Below the pieces are notes generated by a model, which was given only the letters and a program-made list of their open reading frames with translations, ran no database searches and was not told the origin of the DNA. A stretch of 64,000 bases of DNA, from assembly GCA_003477405.1 (NCBI GenBank), contig QUDE01000006.1:62001-126000 (forward strand), in the 5' to 3' direction. The DNA comes from Ruminococcaceae bacterium AM07-15. Lineage in GTDB: Bacteria; Bacillota; Clostridia; Oscillospirales; Butyricicoccaceae. Every line of letters begins with the position of its first letter. Within the stretch, counting starts at the first letter, position 1. The position numbers and the translations under genes were made by a program. Of this stretch, positions 18,040 through 27,085 are shown one piece after another.

Positions 18040-18047
18040 GTCTTGTT

Positions 18048-19760
18048 TTATTGCTCCTGAACGGTTTTCTGGCGGATGGGCAGAAGCACAGTGATCTCGG
18101 TTCCCACATCCTCCTGGCTCTGCAAGCTGACGGAGCCTTTGTGATACTCGGCGATATGGCGCACAATGGACAGCCCCAGGCCGGTGCCGCCGGTCTGCTT
18201 GGAACGGCTCTTATCCACCCGGTAGAACCGTTCGAACACCCGGCTCTGGTGCTCCGGCGGGATACCGATGCCGGTATCGCTGACCATAATGGCCGCCATT
18301 TCTCCCCGCTTTTCCACATTGATATGGGCTGTGCCGCCGGGGCGGTTGTATTTTACCGCATTGGACAGCAGATTTGTCATCAGCTCCTCCATCATATGCC
18401 GGTTGGCATCCACGGTCAGCGGCTCCCCACCGCAGCTGATAGACACGCCGTTTTCCTGGGCCTCGATGGACAAGGTCTCCACCGTCTCCTTGGCCACATC
18501 CATCAAAGGAACATTTTCCCATTCTCCCGGATTGGAACCATCCTCAATCTCCGACAAGCGCATGATGTCGTCGATGAGATACTGGAGGCGGCTGGCTTCC
18601 AAACGAATCCTTCCGGCAAAACTGGCCACATCCTGCTGCTGGGCCATGCCGCTTTCGATCATCTCGGCAAAGCCACTGATGGAGGTCAGCGGGGTTTTCA
18701 GCTCATGGGACACATTGGCGGAAAAGTCCTTCCGCTGCTGTTCGGCCCGGATATGGGCGCTGGCGTCCACAATGAGGATCATGGCCCCCGGCACGCCTTC
18801 TGCCGGGCTCACATAGACCCGCAGATAAAGCCCGCCCACTTCCAGCACAGTCTCGCTGGCCTTCTGGTCATGGACGGCCTGGTTGACCGCTCCCATGAAC
18901 TCCGGATCCCGGCACAGGCCCATGACGCTGTGGCCGATATAATTGGTGGTGATATGGGCCTGGAGCAAATGGATGGCCCCTTCGTTGCAGGAAAGAACAT
19001 TTTTATCCCCATCGATGAGGATCAAGCCTTCCCGCATTCCGGAGATGATCATGGCCACCGTGCCTTGCTCCTGCTGAATCCGATGGAAATCGGCAGCGAT
19101 CTGGGCTTTCTGCGCCCGGATCTTGTTGAGGAAAGGCTCCATTTCTTCATAAATGGGCCGGATGGGGATATTTTCTTCCCCTTCCAGGGAGATCTGCTGG
19201 GCCGCGTCCATGATGGGGGCCAGCAGCCGCCGGGTGATCAGCCGGGACAGAGGGATGGACACCAGCACCATCAGCAGCACGATGCCCAGGGTCATGGGCA
19301 GATTGTTGACAAACACCGCCGAGACGCTTTGCAGCGCCACCGCAGCCCGGAGGACGCTGCCGTCCTCGCACCGCACAGCGGCATAATAGGTCTTTTGTCC
19401 CAGGGTCTCAGATTGACGGGTGGCTTCTCCAAAGCCGCTCTCCCGCGCCTTTACTACCTCAGCACGGCCCTCATGGTTTTCCATACCAGACGCATCGGCA
19501 CTGGAATCAAAAAGCACAGCGCCGTTTTCATCGATCAAGGTAAACCGGGTATCCCCCGCCGCCTTTTTGGTGGCTTCCAGATATCCCAGAGGATCGTCGG
19601 TAAATTCCAGACTGTCCCGTACCACCTGGGCCTGGGTACGCAGCTGCTTCTGCACCTGCTCTTCGTAGACATTGTAAAAGCCCACCGCCGACAGCACGGC
19701 CGTCAGAAGCACCGCCACAGCGCTGATCAGGATGAGACATTGGACGATATTCTTTTTCAT
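18048..19760 (-). CDS. phoR: PhoR-like PAS sensor histidine kinase
   Basis: Phosphate-type sensor kinase, 570 residues. Two N-terminal helices flank an extracytoplasmic region (about 30-165), then a linker/HAMP-like region, a PAS domain (ISGMREGLILIDGDKNVLSCN, around 240-340), HisKA with His352 in VSHELKTPLTS, and HATPase_c (LLSNAVKYN, TGLGLSIVRH). The start ATG 19760 follows GGGAGGGG. It is the last gene of the pst operon, 20 bases after the regulator gene, which is why I call it PhoR rather than a general PAS kinase. Confidence 0.88.
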   Translation of the reverse strand: MKKNIVQCLILISAVAVLLTAVLSAVGFYNVYEEQVQKQLRTQAQVVRDSLEFTDDPLGYLEATKKAAGDTRFTLIDENGAVLFDSSADASGMENHEGRAEVVKARESGFGEATRQSETLGQKTYYAAVRCEDGSVLRAAVALQSVSAVFVNNLPMTLGIVLLMVLVSIPLSRLITRRLLAPIMDAAQQISLEGEENIPIRPIYEEMEPFLNKIRAQKAQIAADFHRIQQEQGTVAMIISGMREGLILIDGDKNVLSCNEGAIHLLQAHITTNYIGHSVMGLCRDPEFMGAVNQAVHDQKASETVLEVGGLYLRVYVSPAEGVPGAMILIVDASAHIRAEQQRKDFSANVSHELKTPLTSISGFAEMIESGMAQQQDVASFAGRIRLEASRLQYLIDDIMRLSEIEDGSNPGEWENVPLMDVAKETVETLSIEAQENGVSISCGGEPLTVDANRHMMEELMTNLLSNAVKYNRPGGTAHINVEKRGEMAAIMVSDTGIGIPPEHQSRVFERFYRVDKSRSKQTGGTGLGLSIVRHIAEYHKGSVSLQSQEDVGTEITVLLPIRQKTVQEQ

Positions 19761-19780
19761 ATTACCCCTCCCAGAGCCGG

Positions 19781-20467
19781 TCATTCCCGTTGGGACACTT
19801 TGTATCCCACGCCCCGTACCGTTTTGATGATGGAGCCGCCGGCTCCCAGTTTCTGCCGCAGGGTCTTGATGTGCATATCCACTGTGCGGCTCTCCCCTTC
19901 AAAATCGAAACCCCACACATTTTCCATCAGCCGGGTACGGGACAGCACGATGTCGCAGTTGCGCATCATATAACAAAGCAATTCAAATTCCTTGTATGTC
20001 AGCTCCACCGGATGACCGCAGGAAGTGACCGTCCGCCGCAGGGGGTCCATGGTCACTTCGCCGCAGGACAGCGTCTCGGCGCCGGTGGGCTGGCTGCGGC
20101 GCAGCACGGCCCGTACCCGGGACAAAAGCTCCAGTACGCTGAAGGGCTTTGTGATGTAATCGTCCGCCCCGGCGTCCAGACCGGCCACTTTGTCCAGCTC
20201 GGTGGTCTTGGCCGTCAGCATGATCACCGGTATATTGCGCTGGGCAGCGTCGTTTTTCATCTTGTGGAGCAGCTGCATTCCATCCTCCCCGGGCAGCATG
20301 ATATCCAGCAGCACCAGCCGGGGGGTATTTTCCTCCATCCGACGCCAAAAATCGCCGCTTTCGGCAAAGCCTTCCGCCTGATAGCCGCCGCTTTTCAGGG
20401 CGTAGCAAATCAGCTCCCGAATGCTGTCGTCATCTTCCACGCAATAGATCAACGGAGATCCACTCAT
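19781..20467 (-). CDS. phoB: PhoB/PhoP-like response regulator
   Basis: 228-residue OmpR-family regulator: receiver domain with Glu11-Asp12-Asp13, phosphoacceptor Asp55 in LLDIMLPGEDG and Lys in YITKPF, then a winged-helix domain (about 130-225) ending GVGYKVSQRE. Encoded between phoU and the PAS kinase within the pst operon, so likely binds the TTTACA repeats before pstC (23797-23835), giving autoregulation. GGGAGGAAAG lies upstream of the start. Firmicutes usage would name it PhoP. Confidence 0.88.
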   Translation of the reverse strand: MSGSPLIYCVEDDDSIRELICYALKSGGYQAEGFAESGDFWRRMEENTPRLVLLDIMLPGEDGMQLLHKMKNDAAQRNIPVIMLTAKTTELDKVAGLDAGADDYITKPFSVLELLSRVRAVLRRSQPTGAETLSCGEVTMDPLRRTVTSCGHPVELTYKEFELLCYMMRNCDIVLSRTRLMENVWGFDFEGESRTVDMHIKTLRQKLGAGGSIIKTVRGVGYKVSQRE

Positions 20468-20487
20468 CTTTCTTTCCTCCCAGGGGC

Positions 20488-21144
20488 TTACAGAACCCTC
20501 TCATTCTTATGCTGGCCGGTAATGGAGAAAACCACCCATTCCGCCACATTGGTGGCATGGTCGCCGATGCGCTCCAGATATTTGCCCACCATCAGCAGAT
20601 CCATGGCCTGCTCCCCATTGGCCGAGTCTTCCCGGATCAGGGCGATCAGATCGTTTTTCACCTGATCAAACAGGGAATCCACGGTGTCGTCGCAGGCGAT
20701 GACCCGCTGGGCCAGATCGATATCCCGGGCCACAAAGGCATCGATGCTCTCCTTCACCATCTTGATGGCGGCATCGGCCATGAGGGGAATATCCACCAGC
20801 TTTTTGATATATTTCTGCCCGGCCATATAAGTGGCCAGCTCGGCAATGTCACAGGCCTGATCGGCGATGCGCTCCAGATCGGTGATGATCTTCAAAGCGG
20901 TGGAAATGATCCGCAGGTCGCCCGCCACCGGCTGCTGCTGCAAAAGCAGCTTGAGGCACCGGCGCTCCACCTCTTTTTCCCGCTCATCCACTTCCCGCTC
21001 AAACTCATGGGTGCGGGCGGCTTTTTCCACATCCTGCTCCAGCAGTGCGTCCTTGGCGCTTTCAATGGCCTGCTGGGACAGAGTTCCCATCTCGATGAGC
21101 AGGTCATGGAGAGACGCCAGTTCTTTGTCAAATCGATTTCTCAT
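20488..21144 (-). CDS. phoU: Phosphate signalling protein PhoU
   Basis: 218-residue, all-helical cytoplasmic protein with the two PhoU repeats; each carries the family metal-binding E(D)xxxD-type acidic helix, seen in KIITDLERIADQACDIAELA and MVGKYLERIGDHATNVAEWV. It links the Pst transporter to the PhoR kinase and damps phosphate uptake. Placed 16 bases after pstB and just before the regulator gene. GAGAGGAAAGGG precedes ATG 21144. Confidence 0.94.
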   Translation of the reverse strand: MRNRFDKELASLHDLLIEMGTLSQQAIESAKDALLEQDVEKAARTHEFEREVDEREKEVERRCLKLLLQQQPVAGDLRIISTALKIITDLERIADQACDIAELATYMAGQKYIKKLVDIPLMADAAIKMVKESIDAFVARDIDLAQRVIACDDTVDSLFDQVKNDLIALIREDSANGEQAMDLLMVGKYLERIGDHATNVAEWVVFSITGQHKNERVL

Positions 21145-21160
21145 GTTTCCCTTTCCTCTC

Positions 21161-21910
21161 TTAGCCGAAACGGCCGGTGATGTAATCTTCGGTGCGCTTG
21201 TCTTTGGGCATGGAGAACAGCTCCTGGGTGGGGCTGCATTCCACCACTTCGCCCAACAGGAAGAAGGCCGTCTGGTCAGAGATACGGGCCGCCTGCTGCA
21301 TATTATGGGTGACCATGACGATGGTGTAATCCTTTTTCAGCTCCAGCGCCAGATCCTCGATCTTCATGGTGGAAATGGGATCCAGGGCCGAAGTGGGTTC
21401 GTCCATCAGCAGCACTTCCGGCTCCACCGCCAGAGCCCGGGCGATGCACAGCCGCTGCTGCTGTCCGCCGGAAAGGCCCAGTGCGCTTTTTTTCAGCCGG
21501 TCTTTCAGTTCGTCCCAGATGGCGGCGTTGCGCAGGCTCTTTTCCACGATCTCATCCAGCTGGGATTTTTTCTTGATACCGTGGGTCCGAGGACCAAAGG
21601 CGATGTTGTCATAGACGCTCATAGGAAAGGGATTGGGCTTTTGGAACACCATGCCCACATTCTTCCGCAGCAGGTTGGTATCATAATTATAATAGATATC
21701 CTGCCCATCCAACAAGACCTTTCCGGTGATTTTGCAGCCTTCCACCAGGTCGTTCATCCGGTTCAGGCTTTTGAGCAGGGTGGATTTGCCGCAGCCCGAA
21801 GGGCCGATGAATGCGGTGATCTGTTTTTCCTCCAGATCCAGGTTGATATTTTTCAAGGCGTGAAAATCGCCATAATACAGGTCAAGACCAGAAATCTCAA
21901 ACTTTTTCAT
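21161..21910 (-). CDS. pstB: Phosphate ABC transporter ATP-binding protein
   Basis: ATPase of the high-affinity phosphate importer, 249 residues. Walker [10 protein letters not shown], the PstB-typical RMNDLVEG stretch, ABC signature [16 protein letters not shown], Walker [15 protein letters not shown] and H-loop [13 protein letters not shown] are all present. The start is ATG 21910 (MKKFEISGL), one base after the pstA stop codon; longer in-frame starts extend into pstA and lack support. Confidence 0.96.
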   Translation of the reverse strand: MKKFEISGLDLYYGDFHALKNINLDLEEKQITAFIGPSGCGKSTLLKSLNRMNDLVEGCKITGKVLLDGQDIYYNYDTNLLRKNVGMVFQKPNPFPMSVYDNIAFGPRTHGIKKKSQLDEIVEKSLRNAAIWDELKDRLKKSALGLSGGQQQRLCIARALAVEPEVLLMDEPTSALDPISTMKIEDLALELKKDYTIVMVTHNMQQAARISDQTAFFLLGEVVECSPTQELFSMPKDKRTEDYITGRFG

Positions 21911-21911
21911 G

Positions 21912-22763
21912 TTATTTCCCCTTTGTGATCCGTTTGGCAATGGCATTGGATGTGGCGTTGAGCATGAGCACCACCAAAAGCAGCACCACACCGGTGGCGA
22001 AGGCTTCGCTCGTGTGCAGGCCTTCGCTGGACAGAGCGTACATATGCACCGCCAGCGTCCGGGCCGACTCCATGGGATTGGCGGTGATCTTGGCCACCGT
22101 ACCCGCGGTGTAGATCAGCGCCGCCGTCTCGCCCACGATGCGGCCCACGGCCAATATGACACCGGCCACGATGCCCGGCATGGCCGAAGGCAGCACCACC
22201 CGCACCACAGTGCGCAATTTACCGGCTCCCAGGCCGAAGCTGGCTTCCCGATAGGAATCGGGCACCGACTTGAGGGCCTCCTCGGTGGAGCGGATGATGA
22301 GGGGCAGCACCATGATGGCCAATGTGCAGGAACCGGCCAGAATGGAGTTTTTCCACTGAAGGGCGGTGACGAAAAAGAGCATACCGAACAGGCCATAGAC
22401 GATGGAAGGAATGCCCGACAGGGTCTCGGCCGCCAGTCGGATGACCTCCACCACTTTATTGCCCCGCTTGGCGTACTCGGTGAGGTAAATGGCGCAGCCG
22501 ATGCCCAGAGGGGTGGTGATGATCAGAGTGAGTACCGTCATATAGATGGTCATGACGATGGAGGGGAACATGGACACATTTTCGCTGTTGTATTCCAGCT
22601 CAAACAGGGAGAGCTTCAGATTGGGCACGCCCCGGATGAGAATATAAGCGATGAGGGCCAGCAGAACCCCGGCTGTGAGCAGGGCCGCTCCCCATACCAG
22701 AACCCGCATCACCAGGGAAAAGGGATCAGCCCGCAGGGATTTTTTCTGTGTATTTCCGTTCAT
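21912..22763 (-). CDS. pstA: Phosphate ABC transporter permease PstA
   Basis: Inner-membrane permease, 283 residues, with six predicted helices and the BPD_transp_1 domain; the EAA loop is visible as [25 protein letters not shown]. Its ATG overlaps the pstC stop codon by four bases (ATGA), indicating translational coupling. It pairs with PstC to make the phosphate channel. Confidence 0.95.
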   Translation of the reverse strand: MNGNTQKKSLRADPFSLVMRVLVWGAALLTAGVLLALIAYILIRGVPNLKLSLFELEYNSENVSMFPSIVMTIYMTVLTLIITTPLGIGCAIYLTEYAKRGNKVVEVIRLAAETLSGIPSIVYGLFGMLFFVTALQWKNSILAGSCTLAIMVLPLIIRSTEEALKSVPDSYREASFGLGAGKLRTVVRVVLPSAMPGIVAGVILAVGRIVGETAALIYTAGTVAKITANPMESARTLAVHMYALSSEGLHTSEAFATGVVLLLVVLMLNATSNAIAKRITKGK

Positions 22764-23719
22764 TGTTTCAGCTCCTTGCGCTTGAGCACTGCGAAGAGTG
22801 CATTGATCAGCAGAATAAAGGCGAAGAGCACGGCACCGGTGGCAATGAGAGTCTGACGGTGCAGGCCGGTGGCATAGCCCATTTCCAGAACAATGTTGGT
22901 GGTCATGGTACGCACGCCGTCAAAGATGCTGTCGGGCAGACGGGGCTGGTTGCCGCAAACCCAGATCAGCGCCATGGTCTCGCCGATGACACGGCCGATG
23001 CCCAGCACCACGCCGGCCAGAATACCGGATTTGGCCGCAGGGACGATGGTTTTGAACACCGCCCGCTCGTGGCTGGCCCCCAGGGCCAGAGCGCCTTCAT
23101 AATAGCTTTCGGGCACCGCCCGCAGGGCCGCTTCACTGATGCTGATGATGGTGGGCAGCACCATGATGCCCAGCAAGATCCAGGCGGTGAACATGCTGTT
23201 GCCGTTGCCGGGGAAAAACTGACGCACCAGAGGCACCAGCACCATCAGGCCAAAGAAGCCATAAACGATAGAGGGGATACCGGCCAGCAGTTCAAAGGCC
23301 GGTTTCAGCCAGCGGTGAAGCCATTTGGGACAAAACCGGGCCATAAACACGGCAGTGAGGATGCCGATGGGCACACCGATAATCAAGGCGCCACCGGTGA
23401 CATAAATACTGCCCATAATCATGGGGAAAATGCCGAAGGAGGGATTGTCTGCGGTGGGTTTCCACTTGGTGCCTCCCAAGAATTCCACAAGGCCGATTTC
23501 CCGGACAGCAGCCCAGCCGCCCTGGAAAATAAAGACGCAGATCAGGGTAACCGCCAGGATGCTGGCGCAGGCCGCGATGAAAAACACCACTTCCATCAGC
23601 TTTTCCTTGAAGTTTTTCCGGAAGGCCGATGAACGGAAAAGAGTGGGCAGATCTTTTATGCCCCGTTTCATCTTTTCCATCTCTTTTCCTCCTTTGCTTT
23701 TGCTCATCACTTTGTTCAT
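22760..23719 (-). CDS. pstC: Phosphate ABC transporter permease PstC
   Basis: Permease with six predicted helices and EAA loop EAALRAVPESYYEGALALGASHERAV. Two starts are plausible: ATG 23719 (319 residues, GGGAGG six bases upstream) and ATG 23680 (306 residues, AAAGGAGG seven bases upstream); both sites are strong. First gene of the operon pstC-pstA-pstB-phoU-phoB-phoR. No periplasmic-type phosphate-binding protein gene (pstS) is found before it or elsewhere in the window, so the binding protein must be encoded elsewhere. Confidence 0.94.
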   Translation of the reverse strand: MNKVMSKSKGGKEMEKMKRGIKDLPTLFRSSAFRKNFKEKLMEVVFFIAACASILAVTLICVFIFQGGWAAVREIGLVEFLGGTKWKPTADNPSFGIFPMIMGSIYVTGGALIIGVPIGILTAVFMARFCPKWLHRWLKPAFELLAGIPSIVYGFFGLMVLVPLVRQFFPGNGNSMFTAWILLGIMVLPTIISISEAALRAVPESYYEGALALGASHERAVFKTIVPAAKSGILAGVVLGIGRVIGETMALIWVCGNQPRLPDSIFDGVRTMTTNIVLEMGYATGLHRQTLIATGAVLFAFILLINALFAVLKRKELKQ

Positions 23720-23781
23720 GTCATTCCTCCCACTTTCCGTGGATGGGCGCCGGGCGCCCTTTTTTCCTTTTTACCGGCTCT

Positions 23782-23835
23782 ATCTTAAAAGCCCTTTGTA
23801 AAATCCCAAATCCTCCCTTGTAAAAAGGCCGTAAA
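23782..23835 (-). promoter_or_regulatory. Pho-type box and -10 of the pst operon
   Basis: On the minus strand three hexamers lie in phase: TTTACG (23830-23835), TTTACA (23819-23824) and TTTACA (23797-23802), with starts 11 and 22 bp apart, that is one empty slot. A -10 (TAAGAT, 23782-23787) lies 9 bp past the last hexamer, so the box takes the place of a -35. Two more TTTACA-like hexamers occur at 23890-23895 and, inverted, at 23913-23918. Spacing and sequence match Firmicutes PhoP and E. coli PhoB logic. Confidence 0.72.
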
Positions 23836-23964
23836 ATAGGAGTTTTCTCTTTTTCTTTTCGCCAAAAGCCCTGGTGCAGCAGGCTTTTTTGTAAAATCCA
23901 TGTGGTTTCTCTTTTACAATTCCCAAAAGATGCGGCGGATACTCCCTCTTTCCCTTGACAAAGC

Positions 23965-24000
23965 AAAAAGAGAGCCGACCCCGCGGTCAGCTCTCTTTTT
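23965..24000. terminator. Terminator after the VanS-like gene
   Basis: AGAGAGCCGACC-ccgc-GGTCAGCTCTCT with one mismatch, T-run on each strand; it closes the VanRS-like operon right before the stop codon at 24002. Confidence 0.78.
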
Positions 24001-24001
24001 A

Positions 24002-25210
24002 TCACAGATCTTCACTTGTCTCGCTCTGACCTCTCTGGCTGTCATAAAGTTCTTCCACCGGCAAAGTAATGGTAAAGGCCGTGTACCGGCTGTCACTTTG
24101 GGCCGAAATGGTACCGCCATGGGCGGTGACGATCTCTTTGGCAATGGCCAGGCCCAATCCGGCTCCGCCCCGGTTTGTGGATCGGGCTCCATCCAGGCGG
24201 TAGAACTTCTCAAAAATCGTCTCCAGCTGGTGAGACGGAATGGGATGTCCCTGATTGCGGATGGTGATGCGCACCTGTCCCTCTTCCCGCTCTCCCAAAA
24301 TTTCTATGGGCGTGTGGGGGAAGCTGTAGGCAGCAGCATTTTTCAGCACATTGTTGAAAACCCGGGCCAGCTTGTCCGGGTCTGCCATCAGGATCAGCCC
24401 CTCTTCCACCTGGAGCTGCACTTCTTTCCCCTCCGGCTCCAGAATGGGATAAAATTCATCGGCCAGCTGGGCCAACATCACATCCAGCCGCACCGGCTCT
24501 TTTTCCAGCACAATCTGCTGGAGACTGAACCGGGTGATCTCAAAGAATTGATTGATGAGCTCTTCCAATCGAAAGGCCTTGTCCAAAGTGATGTGGGTGT
24601 ATTTGGCCCGTTGGGCGGCAGGCATATCGGGGGCTTCCTCCAGCAGGCTCAGATAGCCGATCACCGATGTAAGCGGAGTCTTGATGTCGTGGGCCAGATA
24701 GACCACCAGGTCATTTTTCCGCTGTTCGCTCTCCTGGGCCTGCCAGCGGCGGCGCTCCAGAGTCCCTTTGATCTGCTCCAGCTTTTCCTGGATGAAATCC
24801 AGCTCCCGGGGCAGATCGGGCCCCGTCCGGCCTTCTTCCTGCAAAAGCTCGTCCAGCTTGCTGTCCACCATCTGAAAATACCGGCTGAACCAGCGGGTGA
24901 ACTGCCAAAACAAAAGGAGAAAAATAATCCCGCCCATGAGCAAAAGCCATTCGGTTTTGTTCTGCCGGAAAATTACCGCATAAACCTCAATGGCTTCGTC
25001 CCGGCTCATCCCCGAAAATCCCTGAACCGCCGACACGACAAACTCTGAAAAGGGATATTGAAGCAGATCGTCCACCAGCACCGTGCAGATCACAGCGCCA
25101 ATGACAAAAGTCAGGATCAAAATCCCTATCAGTTGAAAAAGCATCTTCCGCCGCAGGCGGCGCAGGTCATAGCGCTGCTTATCCCGGTGTCTTCTGCTTT
25201 GCTCAGCCAT
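24002..25210 (-). CDS. VanS-like sensor histidine kinase
   Basis: 402-residue kinase. Two membrane helices (about 22-45 and 85-105) flank a short loop of about 35 residues; then a coiled linker, HisKA with RKNDLVVYLAHDIKTPLTS (His174) and HATPase_c (NNVLKNAAAYS, GAGLGLAIAKEIV). The HisKA region closely resembles VanS proteins, and the short sensor loop fits the intramembrane-sensing type. The start ATG 25210 overlaps the regulator stop codon (ATGGCTGA). Signal unknown; no van resistance gene is nearby. Confidence 0.87.
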   Translation of the reverse strand: MAEQSRRHRDKQRYDLRRLRRKMLFQLIGILILTFVIGAVICTVLVDDLLQYPFSEFVVSAVQGFSGMSRDEAIEVYAVIFRQNKTEWLLLMGGIIFLLLFWQFTRWFSRYFQMVDSKLDELLQEEGRTGPDLPRELDFIQEKLEQIKGTLERRRWQAQESEQRKNDLVVYLAHDIKTPLTSVIGYLSLLEEAPDMPAAQRAKYTHITLDKAFRLEELINQFFEITRFSLQQIVLEKEPVRLDVMLAQLADEFYPILEPEGKEVQLQVEEGLILMADPDKLARVFNNVLKNAAAYSFPHTPIEILGEREEGQVRITIRNQGHPIPSHQLETIFEKFYRLDGARSTNRGGAGLGLAIAKEIVTAHGGTISAQSDSRYTAFTITLPVEELYDSQRGQSETSEDL

Positions 25211-25898
25211 CAATCTTATACCCCACGCCCCACACCGTTTTGATGTATTTGGGCTTGTCGGTGGCATCTCCCATCTTTTCCCGCAGATGCCGGATGTGTA
25301 CCATCACGGTGTTGTTGCTGTTGGTGAAATACTTTTCTCCCCAGACCTTCCGGAACAGCTCTTCACAGCTGAGCACCTTGCCCCGGTTTTCGCACAAAAG
25401 CCAAAGGATCTTGAACTCCGTGGGAGTCAGGTTCAGCGTCCGCTCATTGAGCTGGCAGGTGTGGGTGCTCCGGTCGATGAGAATACCGGCAAAGTCCAGC
25501 ACATCCGCTTCCTTTTTCTCCCCTTCGCTATACAGCCTGGCCCGGCGCAACTGGGCTTTCACCCGGGCCACCATCTCCAAAGGACTGAAGGGCTTTGTGA
25601 TATAATCGTCGGCCCCCAGGCTCAGGCCGTTGATCTTGTCCATCTCCTCTCCCCGGGCGGTGAGCATGATCACCGGCCAGGTGTGCTTCTGGCGGATGAT
25701 GCGGCAAAGAGAAAAACCATCCATCTCCGGCAGCATCACATCCAGAAGCGCCAGATCCAGGTCCTTTTCTTCGATCACCTTGAGCGCCTCTTTGCCGGTA
25801 TAGCATTTATACACAGCAAAGCCCTCGTTTTCCAGATAGACCTGTACCAGATCGGCGATCTCCTTTTCATCGTCCACCACCAAGATATTGGCCTGCAC
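25203..25898 (-). CDS. VanR-like response regulator
   Basis: 231 residues, the same length as VanR, with receiver domain (VVDDEKEIADLV, phosphoacceptor Asp53 in LLDVMLPEMDG, YITKPFSPLE) and a winged-helix output domain. I choose GTG 25898 because AAGGAGGGG lies 5 bases upstream; upstream frame extension has no coding character. Forms a two-gene unit with the VanS-like kinase. By homology it may control cell-wall genes elsewhere in the chromosome; this is inference. Confidence 0.87.
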   Translation of the reverse strand: MQANILVVDDEKEIADLVQVYLENEGFAVYKCYTGKEALKVIEEKDLDLALLDVMLPEMDGFSLCRIIRQKHTWPVIMLTARGEEMDKINGLSLGADDYITKPFSPLEMVARVKAQLRRARLYSEGEKKEADVLDFAGILIDRSTHTCQLNERTLNLTPTEFKILWLLCENRGKVLSCEELFRKVWGEKYFTNSNNTVMVHIRHLREKMGDATDKPKYIKTVWGVGYKIDG

Positions 25899-25992
25899 AA
25901 AAACCCCTCCTTTTCTCTCTGTTCTATGATACTCCCTCCCGTGTTTTTTGGGGAGGGGGAATTTGCTTAAACTTTTCTTATGATGCCCCCCT

Positions 25993-26021
25993 TTGCCATT
26001 TTTCCCCCTTTGGGGTATACT
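25993..26021 (+). promoter_or_regulatory. Sigma-A-type promoter of the DUF3842 gene
   Basis: TTGCCA (25993-25998), 17-bp spacer, TATACT (26016-26021), 27 bp before ATG 26049. Confidence 0.68.
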
Positions 26022-26048
26022 GAAACAAAACGCCAAAGGAGAAACCAT

Positions 26049-26465
26049 ATGAAGACCATCGCTGTGATCGACGGCAAAGGGGGCGGCGTAGGCAGCGCCC
26101 TCATCGGCCGACTGAAAAAAGAAGTGCCCCAGGCCCATGTGCTGGCCCTGGGCACCAATGCCCTGGCCACATCGGCCATGCTCCGGGCCGGAGCCGATGA
26201 CGGGGCCACCGGGGAAAATGCCATCGTCCAGTGCTGTGGCCGGGCACATGTGGTAGCGGGCCCCATCGGCATTCTAATGGCCGGGGCCATGCTGGGGGAG
26301 GTCTCCGCTCCCATGGCTGCCGCTGTGGGACAAAGCCCCGGCCAACGGGTGCTCATTCCCAATCACAAATCGGGCATCCATGTGTGCGGTGTAAACGATG
26401 CCCCTTTGAGCCAGTACATCGAAGAAGCCGCCCTTTATATCAAAAAACTGATTGAAGAAGAGTAA
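26049..26465 (+). CDS. DUF3842 family protein
   Basis: 138-residue cytoplasmic protein that begins MKTIAVIDGKGGGVGSALIG, a Gly-rich nucleotide-binding-like loop, followed by an alternating beta-alpha pattern and VAGPIGILMAGAMLGE; these match DUF3842, a short family common in Clostridia with no known role. AAAGGAG (26035-26041) and the upstream promoter fix the start. It lies alone between the VanRS-like operon and the nitroreductase gene. A Rossmann-like dinucleotide or nucleotide binder is likely but unproven. Confidence 0.8.
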   Translation: MKTIAVIDGKGGGVGSALIGRLKKEVPQAHVLALGTNALATSAMLRAGADDGATGENAIVQCCGRAHVVAGPIGILMAGAMLGEVSAPMAAAVGQSPGQRVLIPNHKSGIHVCGVNDAPLSQYIEEAALYIKKLIEEE

Positions 26466-26502
26466 GCAAAAGGCCGCCGGGAATTGCCCGGCGGCCTTTT
26501 GC
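26466..26502. terminator. Bidirectional terminator, DUF3842 and nitroreductase genes
   Basis: GCAAAAGGCCGCCGGG-aattg-CCCGGCGGCCTTTTGC: perfect 16-bp stem immediately between the two convergent stop codons. Confidence 0.85.
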
Positions 26503-27084
26503 TTATTTATTGATGATCAGATCTTCCAGAGAGCGTTTGGGCACATAGTGCACATCGTTTTCGTCCCGATAGTAGTTGATGTCCCCGTCCTCCTTCACAT
26601 CGGTGAGGACGATGGTCTCATCAGGCTTGCCGATGGCCACAATCAGCACCGGCATCAAGTGTTCCGGCAGCTCCAAAGCTTCCCGCACCTGGCCTGCGTC
26701 ATAATTGCCGATCATGTAGCCGCCCAGGCCCATTTCGGTGGCGGCCAGCAGCATGGTCTGGGCTACGATGCCGATGTCCTTCTGGAACCGGGGAATGGAA
26801 GGCTGCAAAGCGGTATCCTGGCAAATCACGATAAAGGCGGTGGGGCAGTGGCCCTTGTGGGGCAATTCCATGGGCTGCAACGCCCTGGCCCACTTGGTCA
26901 AGGGCTGGATCTTCTTCACCTGCTCCTCTTCCCAGGCCAGGTAGTATTTCAGCGGCTGCATATTCACACTGGAAGGACACAGCCGGGCACATTCCACCAT
27001 TTCCACCAGTTCTTCCCGGCTGACTTTACGGCTTTCGTCATAGCCCCGCCAGCTGCGGCTTTTTCTCACCAGATCCCGGATCAT
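26503..27084 (-). CDS. Nitroreductase family protein
   Basis: FMN-dependent oxidoreductase of the nitroreductase superfamily, 193 residues. RKSRSWRGYDESRKVS at the start and CARLCPSSVNMQPLKYYL are the typical FMN-phosphate and flavin contact regions; EMGLGGYMIGNYD is the second conserved segment. Natural substrate unknown. Its Shine-Dalgarno (AAGGAGG) lies in the last codons of the MFS gene and its ATG directly follows that stop, so it is co-translated as the last gene of the D-aminoacylase block. Confidence 0.88.
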   Translation of the reverse strand: MIRDLVRKSRSWRGYDESRKVSREELVEMVECARLCPSSVNMQPLKYYLAWEEEQVKKIQPLTKWARALQPMELPHKGHCPTAFIVICQDTALQPSIPRFQKDIGIVAQTMLLAATEMGLGGYMIGNYDAGQVREALELPEHLMPVLIVAIGKPDETIVLTDVKEDGDINYYRDENDVHYVPKRSLEDLIINK

Positions 27085-27085
27085 T

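Noticed and set aside
24002..25898. Vancomycin resistance locus
   Set aside because: Only the VanRS-like regulatory pair is present; no ligase, dehydrogenase or dipeptidase gene is adjacent.
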